The notes under the pieces are model-generated. The model did no database searches. It had not been told where the DNA came from and saw only the letters and a program-made list of their open reading frames with translations. From Bacteroidales bacterium (GTDB lineage Bacteria; Bacteroidota; Bacteroidia; Bacteroidales; UBA932), in NCBI GenBank assembly GCA_017439305.1, contig JAFSJK010000053.1, forward strand, positions 52,497 through 116,496: DNA of 64,000 nt, given 5' to 3'. The position numbers and the translations under genes were made by a program. Shown here piece by piece: positions 26,771 to 34,665 of the stretch (positions are counted from its first letter, which is position 1; the number at the start of each line of letters is the position of its first letter).

Positions 26771-28858
26771 ATGGCAGTTTTAGAGAAACTCCGCGGTTGG
26801 GGCATCTTCCTTTCCATCCTGGTCGCCCTCCCGCTCCTCCTGTTCATCATCGACCCGAGCCAGATCATCCAGACGGTCCAGTCCGTCTCTTCCAAGTATG
26901 ATGTGGGCAAGATCGGTGGCAAGTCCATCTCCTATACCGATTACCAGCAGGAAGTGGAGAAGTATTCCCGCATCAGCGAGATGCTTTCCGGTACCTCTTC
27001 CACCAGCGAGCAGCAGCAGAAGCAGATCCGTGACGCCGTGTGGCAGAACCTGGTGGACCAGAACCTGTTCATCAAGAACGCCCAGGCCGCCGGTATCAAC
27101 GTCGGCAAGGCCGAAATCATGGACCTTACCAATGGTGAGAACGTCTCCCCGGTCATCGCGTCCCTGTTCGTGGACGAGAACGGTGCTTTCTCCTCCGAGC
27201 GTCTGGTGGACTTCCTCCAGAACGTGGATGAGGACGAAAACAGCAAGGCCATCTGGAACTATCTCCAGGAGGCGATGATTACTTCCCAGTACTACAACAA
27301 GTACAACGCCCTCTTCGCGAACTCCAACATCCAGAACGCCATCCAGGTGAACCGCTCGATCGCCGACAACAACACGACCGCCGACGTCGAGTTCGTGATG
27401 AGCCCGTTCACTTTCGCCACCGACAGCACCGTCGTGGTCTCCGACAAGGAAATCACCGATTTCTACAACAACCACAAGGACTTCTTCAAGCAGAACGCGA
27501 CCCGCGACATCGAGTACGCCGTGTTCCAGGTGGTTCCGTCCGCCGAGGACATCGCCGCCGCGAACAATGACTTCGTGAAGCTCTATGACGATTTCGCCAC
27601 GACCGAGAACGTCCGTTCCTTCCTGCAGCGCAACTCCGACCGTCAGTGGGACGACCGCTGGTACAAGGCCGGTGACCTCCGCTCCGTGAACGCTGACGTG
27701 GATACGTTCGTTTCCGAGCACAACGAGGGTGTTTCCCCGGTGTACACTTCCGGCAACACCTTCTATGCCGCCCGTATCCTGGGTTCCGCCACGATGCCCG
27801 AGACCGTCAAGGTCCGCCACATGATGTTCCAGTCCAACGAGGATGGTCAGCACCTGGCTGACAGCCTCCTCGCCGAGCTCAAGAAGGGTGGTAACTTCGC
27901 GGAGCTCGCCACCGCCTATTCCGCCGACCGCAACTCCAACACGGACGGAGAATTCGGCAACATCGGTGAAATCTCCCAGAGCACCATCCAGTATCTCCCG
28001 ACCGGATTCAACGCCATCTTCAATGCCAAGGTGGGCCAGCCGTTCATCCTCCAGTCCAACATCGCCACCCATATCGTGGAAGTGACCGAGGCCGGCGCCC
28101 CTGCCCTGTTCAAGCAGGTGGCCGTCTTCGAGAAGGAGACCCTCTCCAGCAAGGAGACCTTCAACAAGTTCTACAACGATGCGAACCGCCTCGCCACCCT
28201 GTCCGCCGGCAAGCTGGCCAACTACCGCGCTGCCTGCGATTCCATCGGCACCTATTCCCACAGCCTGACCATCAACGAGGGAACCGACACCTACGGCTCC
28301 ATCGGTCACGCCAAGGAGGTTACCCGCTGGGCCTTTGACAACAAGCCGGGCAAGGTTTCCAACATCATCACCGTGGACAACAACTACTTCTTCGTGGTGG
28401 CCGTGAAGGGTGCGCACAAGGAAGGTCTCGCCCCGGTTTCCGAGGTCTCCGACGCCATCAAGAACCAGCTCTACAGCGAGAAGTACGCCGCCAAGCGTCA
28501 GGCCGAGGTGGCCGAGCAGATTGCCGGTCTCACCGACCTCGAGGCGATTGCCGAGAAACTCGGAACGACGGTCTCCACGCAGAACGATGTCGCCTTTGCG
28601 TCGATGTCCGCCCGCAGCCTGGATCCGAAGTTCATCGGTGCCATTGCCGCCGCTCCGGAAGGAAAGATCAGCGGTCCGGTCGCCGGTTCCTATGGTGTAT
28701 ATGTGTTCAATGTGCTGGGTCGCGAGACCGGTTCCTTCTACACCGACAGCGACGCGAAGAACGCCAATTCCCAGCTCATGAACTACGCGCTCCAGATGAT
28801 CGTCCCCGTGATGATGCAGGACGCCGACGTCAAGGACAACCGCGCCAGATTCTATTAG
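26771..28858 (+). CDS. ppiD: PpiD/SurA-type membrane-anchored peptidyl-prolyl isomerase
   Basis: Periplasmic folding chaperone for outer-membrane proteins. 695 residues. A single N-terminal membrane helix (GIFLSILVALPLLLFIID, about 11-29) anchors it, followed by a SurA-N-like chaperone domain (about 35-250) and a parvulin rotamase domain (about 340-440: VKVRHMMFQS, GGNFAELATAYS, GEFGNIGE). The C-terminal third is a further PpiD-like domain. ATG 26771 follows a poor ribosome site, as usual in this phylum. It ends 3 bp before ychF. Confidence 0.9.
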   Translation: MAVLEKLRGWGIFLSILVALPLLLFIIDPSQIIQTVQSVSSKYDVGKIGGKSISYTDYQQEVEKYSRISEMLSGTSSTSEQQQKQIRDAVWQNLVDQNLFIKNAQAAGINVGKAEIMDLTNGENVSPVIASLFVDENGAFSSERLVDFLQNVDEDENSKAIWNYLQEAMITSQYYNKYNALFANSNIQNAIQVNRSIADNNTTADVEFVMSPFTFATDSTVVVSDKEITDFYNNHKDFFKQNATRDIEYAVFQVVPSAEDIAAANNDFVKLYDDFATTENVRSFLQRNSDRQWDDRWYKAGDLRSVNADVDTFVSEHNEGVSPVYTSGNTFYAARILGSATMPETVKVRHMMFQSNEDGQHLADSLLAELKKGGNFAELATAYSADRNSNTDGEFGNIGEISQSTIQYLPTGFNAIFNAKVGQPFILQSNIATHIVEVTEAGAPALFKQVAVFEKETLSSKETFNKFYNDANRLATLSAGKLANYRAACDSIGTYSHSLTINEGTDTYGSIGHAKEVTRWAFDNKPGKVSNIITVDNNYFFVVAVKGAHKEGLAPVSEVSDAIKNQLYSEKYAAKRQAEVAEQIAGLTDLEAIAEKLGTTVSTQNDVAFASMSARSLDPKFIGAIAAAPEGKISGPVAGSYGVYVFNVLGRETGSFYTDSDAKNANSQLMNYALQMIVPVMMQDADVKDNRARFY

Positions 28859-28861
28859 TCT

Positions 28862-29965
28862 ATGGCACTGAAATGTGGAATAGTGGGACTTCCCAATGTT
28901 GGGAAGTCCACTTTGTTTAACTGCGTCAGCTCCGGCAAGGCGCAGAGCGCGAATTTCCCCTTCTGCACCATCGAACCGAACGTAGGGTCCACGAATGTGC
29001 CCGACAAGCGGTTGGAGGTGCTGACGGAAATCTGCCAGCCCAAGCGCACCATTCCGGCCACGGTCGAGATCGTGGACATCGCCGGCTTGGTGAAGGGCGC
29101 TTCCAAGGGAGAAGGCCTGGGAAACCAGTTCCTGGCCAACATCCGTGAAACCGATGCCATCCTGCATGTCCTCCGCTGCTTTGACGACGGGAACATCGTC
29201 CATGTGGATGGTTCCGTGGATCCGGTCCGCGACAAGGAAGTTGTGGATATGGAATTGCAGATCAAGGACTTGGAGACGGTTGAAAACCGTATCAAGAAAG
29301 TGGAGAAGCAGGCTACGACGGGCGGTGACAAGGATGCAAAGAAGCTTCTGGCGCTGTTGCAGCGCTATCGGGCCGCCTTGCTGCAGGGCAAGTCTTGCCG
29401 CACAGTCGTTCCCGAGAACGCCGAGGAAGAGCAGATGGCCCGTGACCTTTACCTCCTGACCAACAAGCCCGTCATGTACGTGTGCAATGTCGACGAGGCT
29501 TCCGCCGCTACGGGCAATGCCTATGTCGACGCCGTCCGTGCCGCCGTGGCCGATGAACAGGCGGAAATCCTGGTGATCGCCGCCAAGACCGAAGCCGAAA
29601 TCGCTGAAATCGAGGAGTATGAGGACCGCCAGATGTTCCTTGAGGAAATGGGCCTTTCCGAGTCGGGTGTCGTCCGCCTCATCCAGGGTGCCTATCACCT
29701 CCTGGGCCTTCAGACCTTCTTCACGGCCGGTGCTGACGAGTGCCGTGCCTGGACCATCCGGGTCGGCGACAAGGCTCCTCGCGCCGCCGGTGTCATCCAC
29801 ACGGATTTTGAACGCGGTTTCATCCGCGCCGAAGTCATCAAGTACGATGACTTCGTGCACTACAAGACCGAGGCCGCAGTCCGCGCTGCCGGAAAGATGG
29901 GTATCGAGGGCAAGGACTATGTCGTCCAGGACGGAGACATCATGCACTTCCTGTTCAACGTGTAA
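28862..29965 (+). CDS. ychF: Redox-regulated ATPase YchF/OLA1 family
   Basis: Ribosome-associated P-loop ATPase of the Obg superfamily. 367 residues, standard length. G1 GLPNVGKSTLFN, G3 DIAGL, and the altered G4 CNVDE in place of NKxD, the feature that switches this family from GTP to ATP. The C-terminal TGS domain has TDFERGFIRAEVIKYDDF and ends VQDGDIMHFLFNV. It begins 3 bp after ppiD and is followed by a hairpin at 30009-30042. Secure call. Confidence 0.97.
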   Translation: MALKCGIVGLPNVGKSTLFNCVSSGKAQSANFPFCTIEPNVGSTNVPDKRLEVLTEICQPKRTIPATVEIVDIAGLVKGASKGEGLGNQFLANIRETDAILHVLRCFDDGNIVHVDGSVDPVRDKEVVDMELQIKDLETVENRIKKVEKQATTGGDKDAKKLLALLQRYRAALLQGKSCRTVVPENAEEEQMARDLYLLTNKPVMYVCNVDEASAATGNAYVDAVRAAVADEQAEILVIAAKTEAEIAEIEEYEDRQMFLEEMGLSESGVVRLIQGAYHLLGLQTFFTAGADECRAWTIRVGDKAPRAAGVIHTDFERGFIRAEVIKYDDFVHYKTEAAVRAAGKMGIEGKDYVVQDGDIMHFLFNV

Positions 29966-30008
29966 GAGAATAAGGGAAAGTTCTCGACGTGAGAATCTAA
30001 ATCTACCG

Positions 30009-30042
30009 AATCGCCATTCCAGATGACTGGAAGGGCGATTTT
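30009..30042 (+). terminator. Probable terminator after ychF
   Basis: A 14-bp stem with one mismatch (30009-30022 with 30027-30040) and a 4-nt loop is followed by a short T-run (TTTTC). It lies 43 bp after the ychF stop. Confidence 0.7.
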
Positions 30043-30133
30043 CATTACGTTATCGATCCATCATAAAAAAGATTTTCGCCACATTTTAACGTTTCTTGTC
30101 CTCTGCCCGGCGGGAGCGCCCTAACTTGGGTGC

Positions 30134-31201
30134 ATGAAAACGTCTTCAAATCTCTTGTTGGCTGGCCTTTGTGGTGTTCTATTCCTGTCTCCATTTGTAC
30201 AAACGAGATATGTACAAGGGAGAGCGAAAGAGGATGAAGTTTCAGAGAAACTATCCGTGATGTTCTGGAACGTGGAGAACTTCTATGATTGGCGGAATGA
30301 TTCCACGACGGTATCGGATGCGGAGTTTTCTTCGAGCGGAGAACGGCATTGGACCTGGAAACGGTTCCAGGCAAAAGCGAATGCCTTTGCGAAGGCGGTG
30401 TTGTGGGTGGAGGGGGAGAACGGGAGACTTCCCGACATTGTTGGGCTGGAGGAAGTGGAGAACGCTTTCGTCCTGCGACAGATTCTCCAAAAAACGATTC
30501 TCCGGAAACTGGACTACAAGTATGTCCACTACGATTCTCCGGACCGCCGTGGCATTGACGTGGCGCTCCTGTATCGGTCCTCGGTCTTGGAACTGATTGA
30601 TTCCAAACCCTGTCACCTGTATTCCGGCAAGGACCCCGTTACCCATTCCGGAGACACTGTTATGGCCACCCGGGATATTTTGCTCTGCACGTTCCGTTTC
30701 AAACAGGGCAGACGGACCGGAAAACTCTCCGAATCCCTCCCGTTCGCCGTCCTGGTAAACCACCATCCTTCCAAATACGGAGGGGCGTCCGAGTCGGAGC
30801 CCCGCCGGCGCATAGCGGTGGAACGGTTGCGGTTCCTGGTGGATTCGCTCGCGGCCGTCGGCATCGACCGGATCATTGCCGGGGGAGACTTCAACGACAC
30901 CCCCGACAATCCCGTCTTCCGGCTGTTGGAACCTGTGTTGGCGCCGATGCACAGGGACCTTTTCCACCGCGGCCTCGGCACCATCAAGTACGACGGAAAA
31001 TGGGATCTCATCGACCATATCTATGTGTCCCCGGCCTTAACCCCGCTCTCTCGAATGCGGATCCTCCGGATCCCTTTCCTGCTCACACGCGACACGGTCC
31101 ATTCCGGCGAGAAACCCCTCCGCACCTACACCGGCCCCCGCCACACCGGCGGCGTCTCCGACCATCTGCCCGTCCTGTTGGAGGTTCCATTTCCCCCTTG
31201 A
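30134..31201 (+). CDS. Exported endonuclease/exonuclease/phosphatase-family protein
   Basis: 355 residues. N-terminal hydrophobic signal (about 4-21). Family motifs in order: MFWNVENFYD, VGLEEVEN, GIDVALLYR, VNHHPSKYGG, GGDFNDTP and SDHLPVLLEV, so the Asn, Glu, Asp and His residues of the DNase-I-like metal site are present. It may cleave DNA, phospholipid head groups or sugar phosphates; this is not resolvable. Codons about 20-28, just after the signal peptide, carry a GTACA palindrome (30197-30215) related to boxes around the transposase gene downstream, giving residues VQTRYVQG. A TAACTTGG sequence at 30122-30129 is a poor promoter match. Confidence 0.85.
   Translation: MKTSSNLLLAGLCGVLFLSPFVQTRYVQGRAKEDEVSEKLSVMFWNVENFYDWRNDSTTVSDAEFSSSGERHWTWKRFQAKANAFAKAVLWVEGENGRLPDIVGLEEVENAFVLRQILQKTILRKLDYKYVHYDSPDRRGIDVALLYRSSVLELIDSKPCHLYSGKDPVTHSGDTVMATRDILLCTFRFKQGRRTGKLSESLPFAVLVNHHPSKYGGASESEPRRRIAVERLRFLVDSLAAVGIDRIIAGGDFNDTPDNPVFRLLEPVLAPMHRDLFHRGLGTIKYDGKWDLIDHIYVSPALTPLSRMRILRIPFLLTRDTVHSGEKPLRTYTGPRHTGGVSDHLPVLLEVPFPP
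30197..30215. repeat. Single palindrome resembling the RAYT-flanking boxes
   Basis: GTACAAA-CGAGA-TATGTAC has the same 7-5-7 geometry and the same CGAGA centre as the box at 32640-32658. It lies inside the coding region of the preceding gene. No partner lies 49 bp on either side, so it may be a degenerate or chance copy. Confidence 0.35.
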
Positions 31202-31224
31202 TAGGGAGCCGTCTTCCATCTCCC

Positions 31225-31380
31225 ATGTACAAGTCTCGCTTGTACCCCGAAACGGCTAAGAGGGCCGGGTCTCATGTACAAGTCTTTGCGAAATACCGGG
31301 TTTTCTGGTCTTTCCGGCGAGACTTGGACATAAAAACAGCTATCCGCAATAAAAACCGTGTACAAGCGTGACTTGTACAA
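31225..31380. repeat. Left four-box dyad array flanking the RAYT gene
   Basis: Four copies of a 12-mer near ATGTACAAGTCT. Forward at 31225-31236 and 31274-31285; reverse at 31320-31331 (AGACTTGGACAT) and 31369-31380 (TGACTTGTACAA). The forward pair and the reverse pair are each 49 bp apart, and all four are symmetric about 31302.5. The outer boxes extend to full palindromes (GTACAAG-N5-CTTGTAC at 31227-31245 and 31360-31378); the inner ones are half sites. The right end lies 31 bp before the transposase ATG. The copy at 32505-32660 has exactly the same positions. Confidence 0.85.
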
Positions 31381-31411
31381 TGCCACGAAGAATGCCAATA
31401 TAAGAATCACC

Positions 31412-32347
31412 ATGCTTAAGACATATCACCTTTGTTATACTTCCCACCAGGAAGTCATGTATCGGAACGTAGAAGATATGAATCGTTCCTTCAATTGTTT
31501 ATGCTCGGCGTTGGAGAAGACGGACAGTCGGTGTCTAGCAGAGAGTGACATTCCAAATCATCATCACGGATGCTATGAAACGGAATGTCCAGACCTCCTG
31601 ATTCGTATCAAGCGCCAGGCGTATACTTGCTATTTCAACGAAAAGTATGGCCGAAAGGGGCCGTTGGGTGAACCGGGTTATTTCGAAATGAAATTGGATG
31701 GCTTGCAGCATAAGTTGACTGCCATCTCCTATACCGTCAGGAATTCTGTCCATCACGGAATCACCTCGACTCCGTTCGAGTGGCCTTTCTGTTCGGCCAA
31801 TGCCTATTTCCGGAAGGAGCTAGGAAAGCTGTATGTGCCGGATTTGCTGTTGACGCCTGCCCAGATCAAGGCCGCCTTGCCTCGTCGGGCGAGATTCAAC
31901 CCTGAGTGGATGATGGGGGTAGAGGGGGTATTTCTGCGTGAGTCGGTCATTGAGACGGATTTGGTCGAGAATCTGTATGCCACGCCGAAAGCGTTCAACT
32001 ATCTGATCACCCGTTTGAGCGGTGAAGATTGGAGCCAGGAGCAAGAGGCCGATAACAACGGCCGTCCACCCATCACCCTGGAGAGCTTCGAGGATCTGGT
32101 TCTCCAGCGCGCGGCCTCCCGCGAAAAGACAATCGCCGAAATGCTGCGCAACGAGAAGAATCGCGGTATCCCGCTAGGATTCAATGACCTGCAACTATGT
32201 GAGCTGATTGACAATCAATATGTTCCGCAGTATTGGGTTCGGTCTGTCTATCAGCTGTCTGTCCGCGAGAAGAACAACATCGCCAGCGAACTCTATCGCC
32301 GCCGCCTGGCGGGCGAGGCGCAGATTCGTCGATGCCTCGTCCTGTGA
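31412..32347 (+). CDS. REP-associated tyrosine transposase (RAYT)-like Y1/HUH protein
   Basis: 311 residues from ATG 31412. Single-strand DNA transposase-like protein of the IS200/IS605-related Y1 group. Seen: HUH-type His cluster NHHHG at 50-52; IKRQAYTCYFNEKYGRKGPL (67-85), the RAYT phrase seen as KSRYSRYFNRKYGRKGHLW in relatives; and ISYTVRNSVHHGITSTP (105-121), matching YIHRNPVRAGLV-type motifs. Tyr107 is the likely nucleophile, with Tyr71/Tyr74 as alternatives. About 160 C-terminal residues are helical and unlike small RAYTs; they may bind DNA. A GTG at 31358 would add 18 residues coded by the repeat array and is less likely. Single-copy status and flanking palindromes fit a domesticated RAYT rather than an active insertion sequence. 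Confidence 0.75.
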   Translation: MLKTYHLCYTSHQEVMYRNVEDMNRSFNCLCSALEKTDSRCLAESDIPNHHHGCYETECPDLLIRIKRQAYTCYFNEKYGRKGPLGEPGYFEMKLDGLQHKLTAISYTVRNSVHHGITSTPFEWPFCSANAYFRKELGKLYVPDLLLTPAQIKAALPRRARFNPEWMMGVEGVFLRESVIETDLVENLYATPKAFNYLITRLSGEDWSQEQEADNNGRPPITLESFEDLVLQRAASREKTIAEMLRNEKNRGIPLGFNDLQLCELIDNQYVPQYWVRSVYQLSVREKNNIASELYRRRLAGEAQIRRCLVL

Positions 32348-32504
32348 GTCTCGGGGGTCTCTCGAGGGGGTAGGACTCCGTTGGTGTTTATCGGTGGGTT
32401 GGGGTCGTCCGCGGGGGTGTTGGCTTGCCGGGTGGTTATTCGTGGGGAGGGGGTATCGGCGGGAGGATGGGTCCGAGTGGAGTGGTTTCTGACGGTCGGA
32501 CCCT
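32348..32504. other. G-rich non-coding stretch after the RAYT gene
   Basis: The plus strand carries many G-runs: 32353-32357, 32366-32370, 32396-32398, 32401-32404, 32413-32417, 32430-32432, 32444-32447, 32449-32453 and 32461-32463. This is enough for G-quadruplex formation. No gene or terminator is recognised, and base usage is unlike any neighbouring coding region. It ends at the right-hand repeat array. Confidence 0.5.
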
Positions 32505-32660
32505 ATGTACAAGTCTGGCTTGTGCAACGGAACGTCCCTGCCGTCGTGATATTTTGTACAAGTCTTTCGGAAAAGGGACGAAATAGCCCCTTATCGTTGA
32601 GACTTGTACATAGAAACGCAACTAGAGGTGCAGAACGGTGTACATACGAGACTTGTACAC
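32505..32660. repeat. Right four-box dyad array flanking the RAYT gene
   Basis: Boxes forward at 32505-32516 and 32554-32565, reverse at 32600-32611 and 32649-32660. Both pairs have a 49-bp register and symmetry about 32582.5, exactly as in the left array 1280 bp away. Outer boxes extend to palindromes at 32507-32525 (GTACAAG-TCTGG-CTTGTGC) and 32640-32658 (GTACATA-CGAGA-CTTGTAC). The sequence between boxes differs from the left array. The remaining 104 bp to the operator at 32765 is purine-rich with no feature seen. Confidence 0.85.
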
Positions 32661-32764
32661 CAGCGCGGGGCATGGGGGAGCAGGATAAATTGGTGGGAGG
32701 AAAAAGGGAAAAAGGAACAAAGGGAAGGCGGTTTCCAAAAGAAACTCCGAAAAAAATACGGAAT

Positions 32765-32785
32765 ACTCCTAAAAAAATTAGGAGT
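32765..32785. promoter_or_regulatory. Palindromic operator for the BlaI-type repressor
   Basis: ACTCCTAA (32765-32772) and TTAGGAGT (32778-32785) form a perfect 8-bp inverted repeat around AAAAA; a further TTAGGA half site starts at 32785. It ends 15 bp before the -7 box, so a bound dimer would cover the -33 region. BlaI/MecI repressors bind such short palindromes near their own promoter. Confidence 0.7.
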
Positions 32786-32800
32786 TAGGATATTTTTGTC

Positions 32801-32808
32801 TATATTTG
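32801..32808 (+). promoter_or_regulatory. -7 promoter box for the BlaI-type operon
   Basis: TATATTTG is a perfect TAnnTTTG match with a weak TTAG in the -33 position (32778-32781, 19-bp spacer) inside the operator. It ends 4 bp before the ATG at 32813, so the mRNA should be leaderless or nearly so. Confidence 0.7.
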
Positions 32809-32812
32809 CACC

Positions 32813-33178
32813 ATGAGACAGAAATTGACAGCCAAGGAGGAGCAGTTGATGACCCTTTTCTGGGAGCATGGCGACCTCTTCATCCGCGACCTGGTGGCGC
32901 TGCTGCCGGAGCCGCGGCCGCATTACAACACCGTGGCCACCCTTGTGAAGTTCCTGGAAGAGAAGGGCTTCCTGGAGCGTGAGCCGATGGCGAACACCTT
33001 CCGTTACCACGTGAAGGTCACCGAGAAGCAGTACCGCGGGGAGACCGTGGGCGAGATGGTGGCCCAGTATTATAACAATTCCTACGCGAGCCTGGTCTCG
33101 CAGTTCGTGGAGGAGGACCGCATGGACCTCCAGGAGCTGAAGGACCTGATCGCGCGGATCGAAAGCGCCCGGAAATGA
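32813..33178 (+). CDS. BlaI/MecI/CopY-family transcriptional repressor
   Basis: 121 residues. Winged-helix DNA-binding domain (about 1-75: LTAKEEQLMTLFWEHGDLFI, PHYNTVATLVKFLEEKGFL) and a C-terminal dimerisation helix (about 85-121). In the BlaI/BlaR1 scheme the repressor is cut when its membrane partner senses a signal; that partner is the next gene, overlapping by 4 bp. The palindrome at 32765-32785 is its probable operator, so the operon should be self-repressed. No beta-lactamase gene is present nearby, so the regulated process is something else. Confidence 0.93.
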   Translation: MRQKLTAKEEQLMTLFWEHGDLFIRDLVALLPEPRPHYNTVATLVKFLEEKGFLEREPMANTFRYHVKVTEKQYRGETVGEMVAQYYNNSYASLVSQFVEEDRMDLQELKDLIARIESARK

Positions 33179-34665
33179 CCCCGTTCCTTCTCTATATCGG
33201 CCGAAGCAGCCTGTACCTGGCCTTGTTCTACGCATTCTTCCTGCTGGTGATGCGCAGGACGACTTTCTTCCGCCTGAACCGCCTCCTGCTGCTGGCGGGT
33301 ACCGTGGCGTGCTTCCTGCTGCCGCTGCTGCGGCTCCGGACGGTGGAGGTGCCGTTTCTGATGGTCGGGTCGCTGACGGAGGTCGGCGCGGATTCCGCCC
33401 TGACCGACGACCCGTCCGCCGCCTCCCCCTTCCCCTACCTGGACCTCCTCTATATCCTCGGCTTCCTCGCCGTGCTGGGCTGGACCGCCGCCGCGATGGT
33501 CCGGATGTATCGGACCATCCGGAAAGGCGCCAGCACGCGCCTGGAGGATGGCACCAAACTCGTCTTGACCGAGGCCGATGTCCCCTCCTTCAGCTGGGGC
33601 CGGACCATCGTCATGAGCCGGAAGGATGCGGAAACGAATCCGGTCATCCGGCTGCACGAGGAGGCCCACATCCGCAAGGCCCATACCCTGGATATCCTCC
33701 TGTTTACGGCCGTCACGCTGGTCCATTGGTTCAATCCCCTCGTCTGGATCACCCTCAGCGAACTCAAGCTCCTGCACGAGTACGAGGCCGATGACGCCGT
33801 TCTCAATCATGGCATCGATGCTACCCAATATCAACTGTTGCTCGTGCGGAAAGCGGTCGGGGACAAGCGCTTCACCCTGGCGAACGGCTTCCAGCACGCC
33901 AAACTCAAAAACCGAATCGACATGATGCTCCAAGCCCCCTCCTCCGGATGGAAACGCCTCTCCTGGCTCGCCATCCTCCCCTTCCTCGCCGGGACCATGT
34001 TCCTGTGCAATCCCGTCCGCGCCAAGGTCGTCTCCGCCGACCTGTCCGAGACGGTCCTCACCGAAACGGTCCCGGCCGTTCTCCCCGATACGACGACGAC
34101 CATTCCTTTTGCGAACGTCGAAGTCAAGCCGACCTTCAACGGCGGCGACGCCGGTACCAACTTCTCCAAGTGGGTCAATGAAAACCTCAAGTACCCGCAA
34201 GCCGCCAAAGATGCTGGCGCCCAGGGGCGTATACTACTGCAATTCACCGTCTATCCCGACGGCTCTGTCCGTGACACCCGGGTCCTCCGCGGCGTGAATC
34301 CCGACCTGGACGCCGAGGCGCTCCGCGTCGTTTCCGCCTCCCCGGACTGGACGCCCGGCTATGTCAAGGGCGAACCCGTCAAGGTCACGTACACCTTCCC
34401 GGTCATCTTTCAGTTGAGCGGCAAAAAGACCGAGCCGAAGACCGCGTCCATCCACGTGACGGGCGAGGCTAATGACGTCTTCATCCGGGGCGCCCTGGCG
34501 GATTCCGTGCTCTTCATTCTGGACGGGAAGCCCGTTCCTTCCAGAAAGGACATCAACCTGGAGACCATCGAATCCATCCAAGTCCTGAAAGACGAAAAAG
34601 CCATGGAGAAATACGGCGAGAAAGGACGCTATGGCGTCATAGAGTTCACTTCCAAGAAACAATGA
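33175..34665 (+). CDS. M56 (BlaR1-type) sensor metalloprotease fused to TonB-C and plug-like tail
   Basis: 496 residues. Four predicted membrane segments: about 3-25, 36-52, 88-108 and, after the protease loop, near 268-283. Zinc site HEEAH at 161-165 and HEYEADD at 201-207, as in M56 proteases that inactivate BlaI. After about residue 310 follows a TonB C-terminal domain (NFSKWVNENLKYP, GRILLQFTVYPDGSVRD, VKVTYTFPVIFQL), then a segment like a TonB-receptor plug (FILDGKPV, IESIQVLKDEKAMEKYGEKG). The periplasmic part might feel TonB/receptor status. Starts inside the repressor stop (ATGA) and ends inside the next start, so tightly coupled. Confidence 0.88.
   Translation: MTPFLLYIGRSSLYLALFYAFFLLVMRRTTFFRLNRLLLLAGTVACFLLPLLRLRTVEVPFLMVGSLTEVGADSALTDDPSAASPFPYLDLLYILGFLAVLGWTAAAMVRMYRTIRKGASTRLEDGTKLVLTEADVPSFSWGRTIVMSRKDAETNPVIRLHEEAHIRKAHTLDILLFTAVTLVHWFNPLVWITLSELKLLHEYEADDAVLNHGIDATQYQLLLVRKAVGDKRFTLANGFQHAKLKNRIDMMLQAPSSGWKRLSWLAILPFLAGTMFLCNPVRAKVVSADLSETVLTETVPAVLPDTTTTIPFANVEVKPTFNGGDAGTNFSKWVNENLKYPQAAKDAGAQGRILLQFTVYPDGSVRDTRVLRGVNPDLDAEALRVVSASPDWTPGYVKGEPVKVTYTFPVIFQLSGKKTEPKTASIHVTGEANDVFIRGALADSVLFILDGKPVPSRKDINLETIESIQVLKDEKAMEKYGEKGRYGVIEFTSKKQ

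Noticed and set aside
30122-30129. TAACTTGG as a promoter for the exported endonuclease/phosphatase gene
   Set aside because: Deviates from TTTG and the upstream TTG is 23 bp away; kept only as a weak possibility.
31225-32660. CRISPR array
   Set aside because: Repeats are too short, occur in both orientations and number only four per array; no cas gene is near.
32813-34665. Beta-lactam resistance regulator pair
   Set aside because: BlaI/M56 homology alone does not imply resistance; no beta-lactamase or penicillin-binding protein is nearby.
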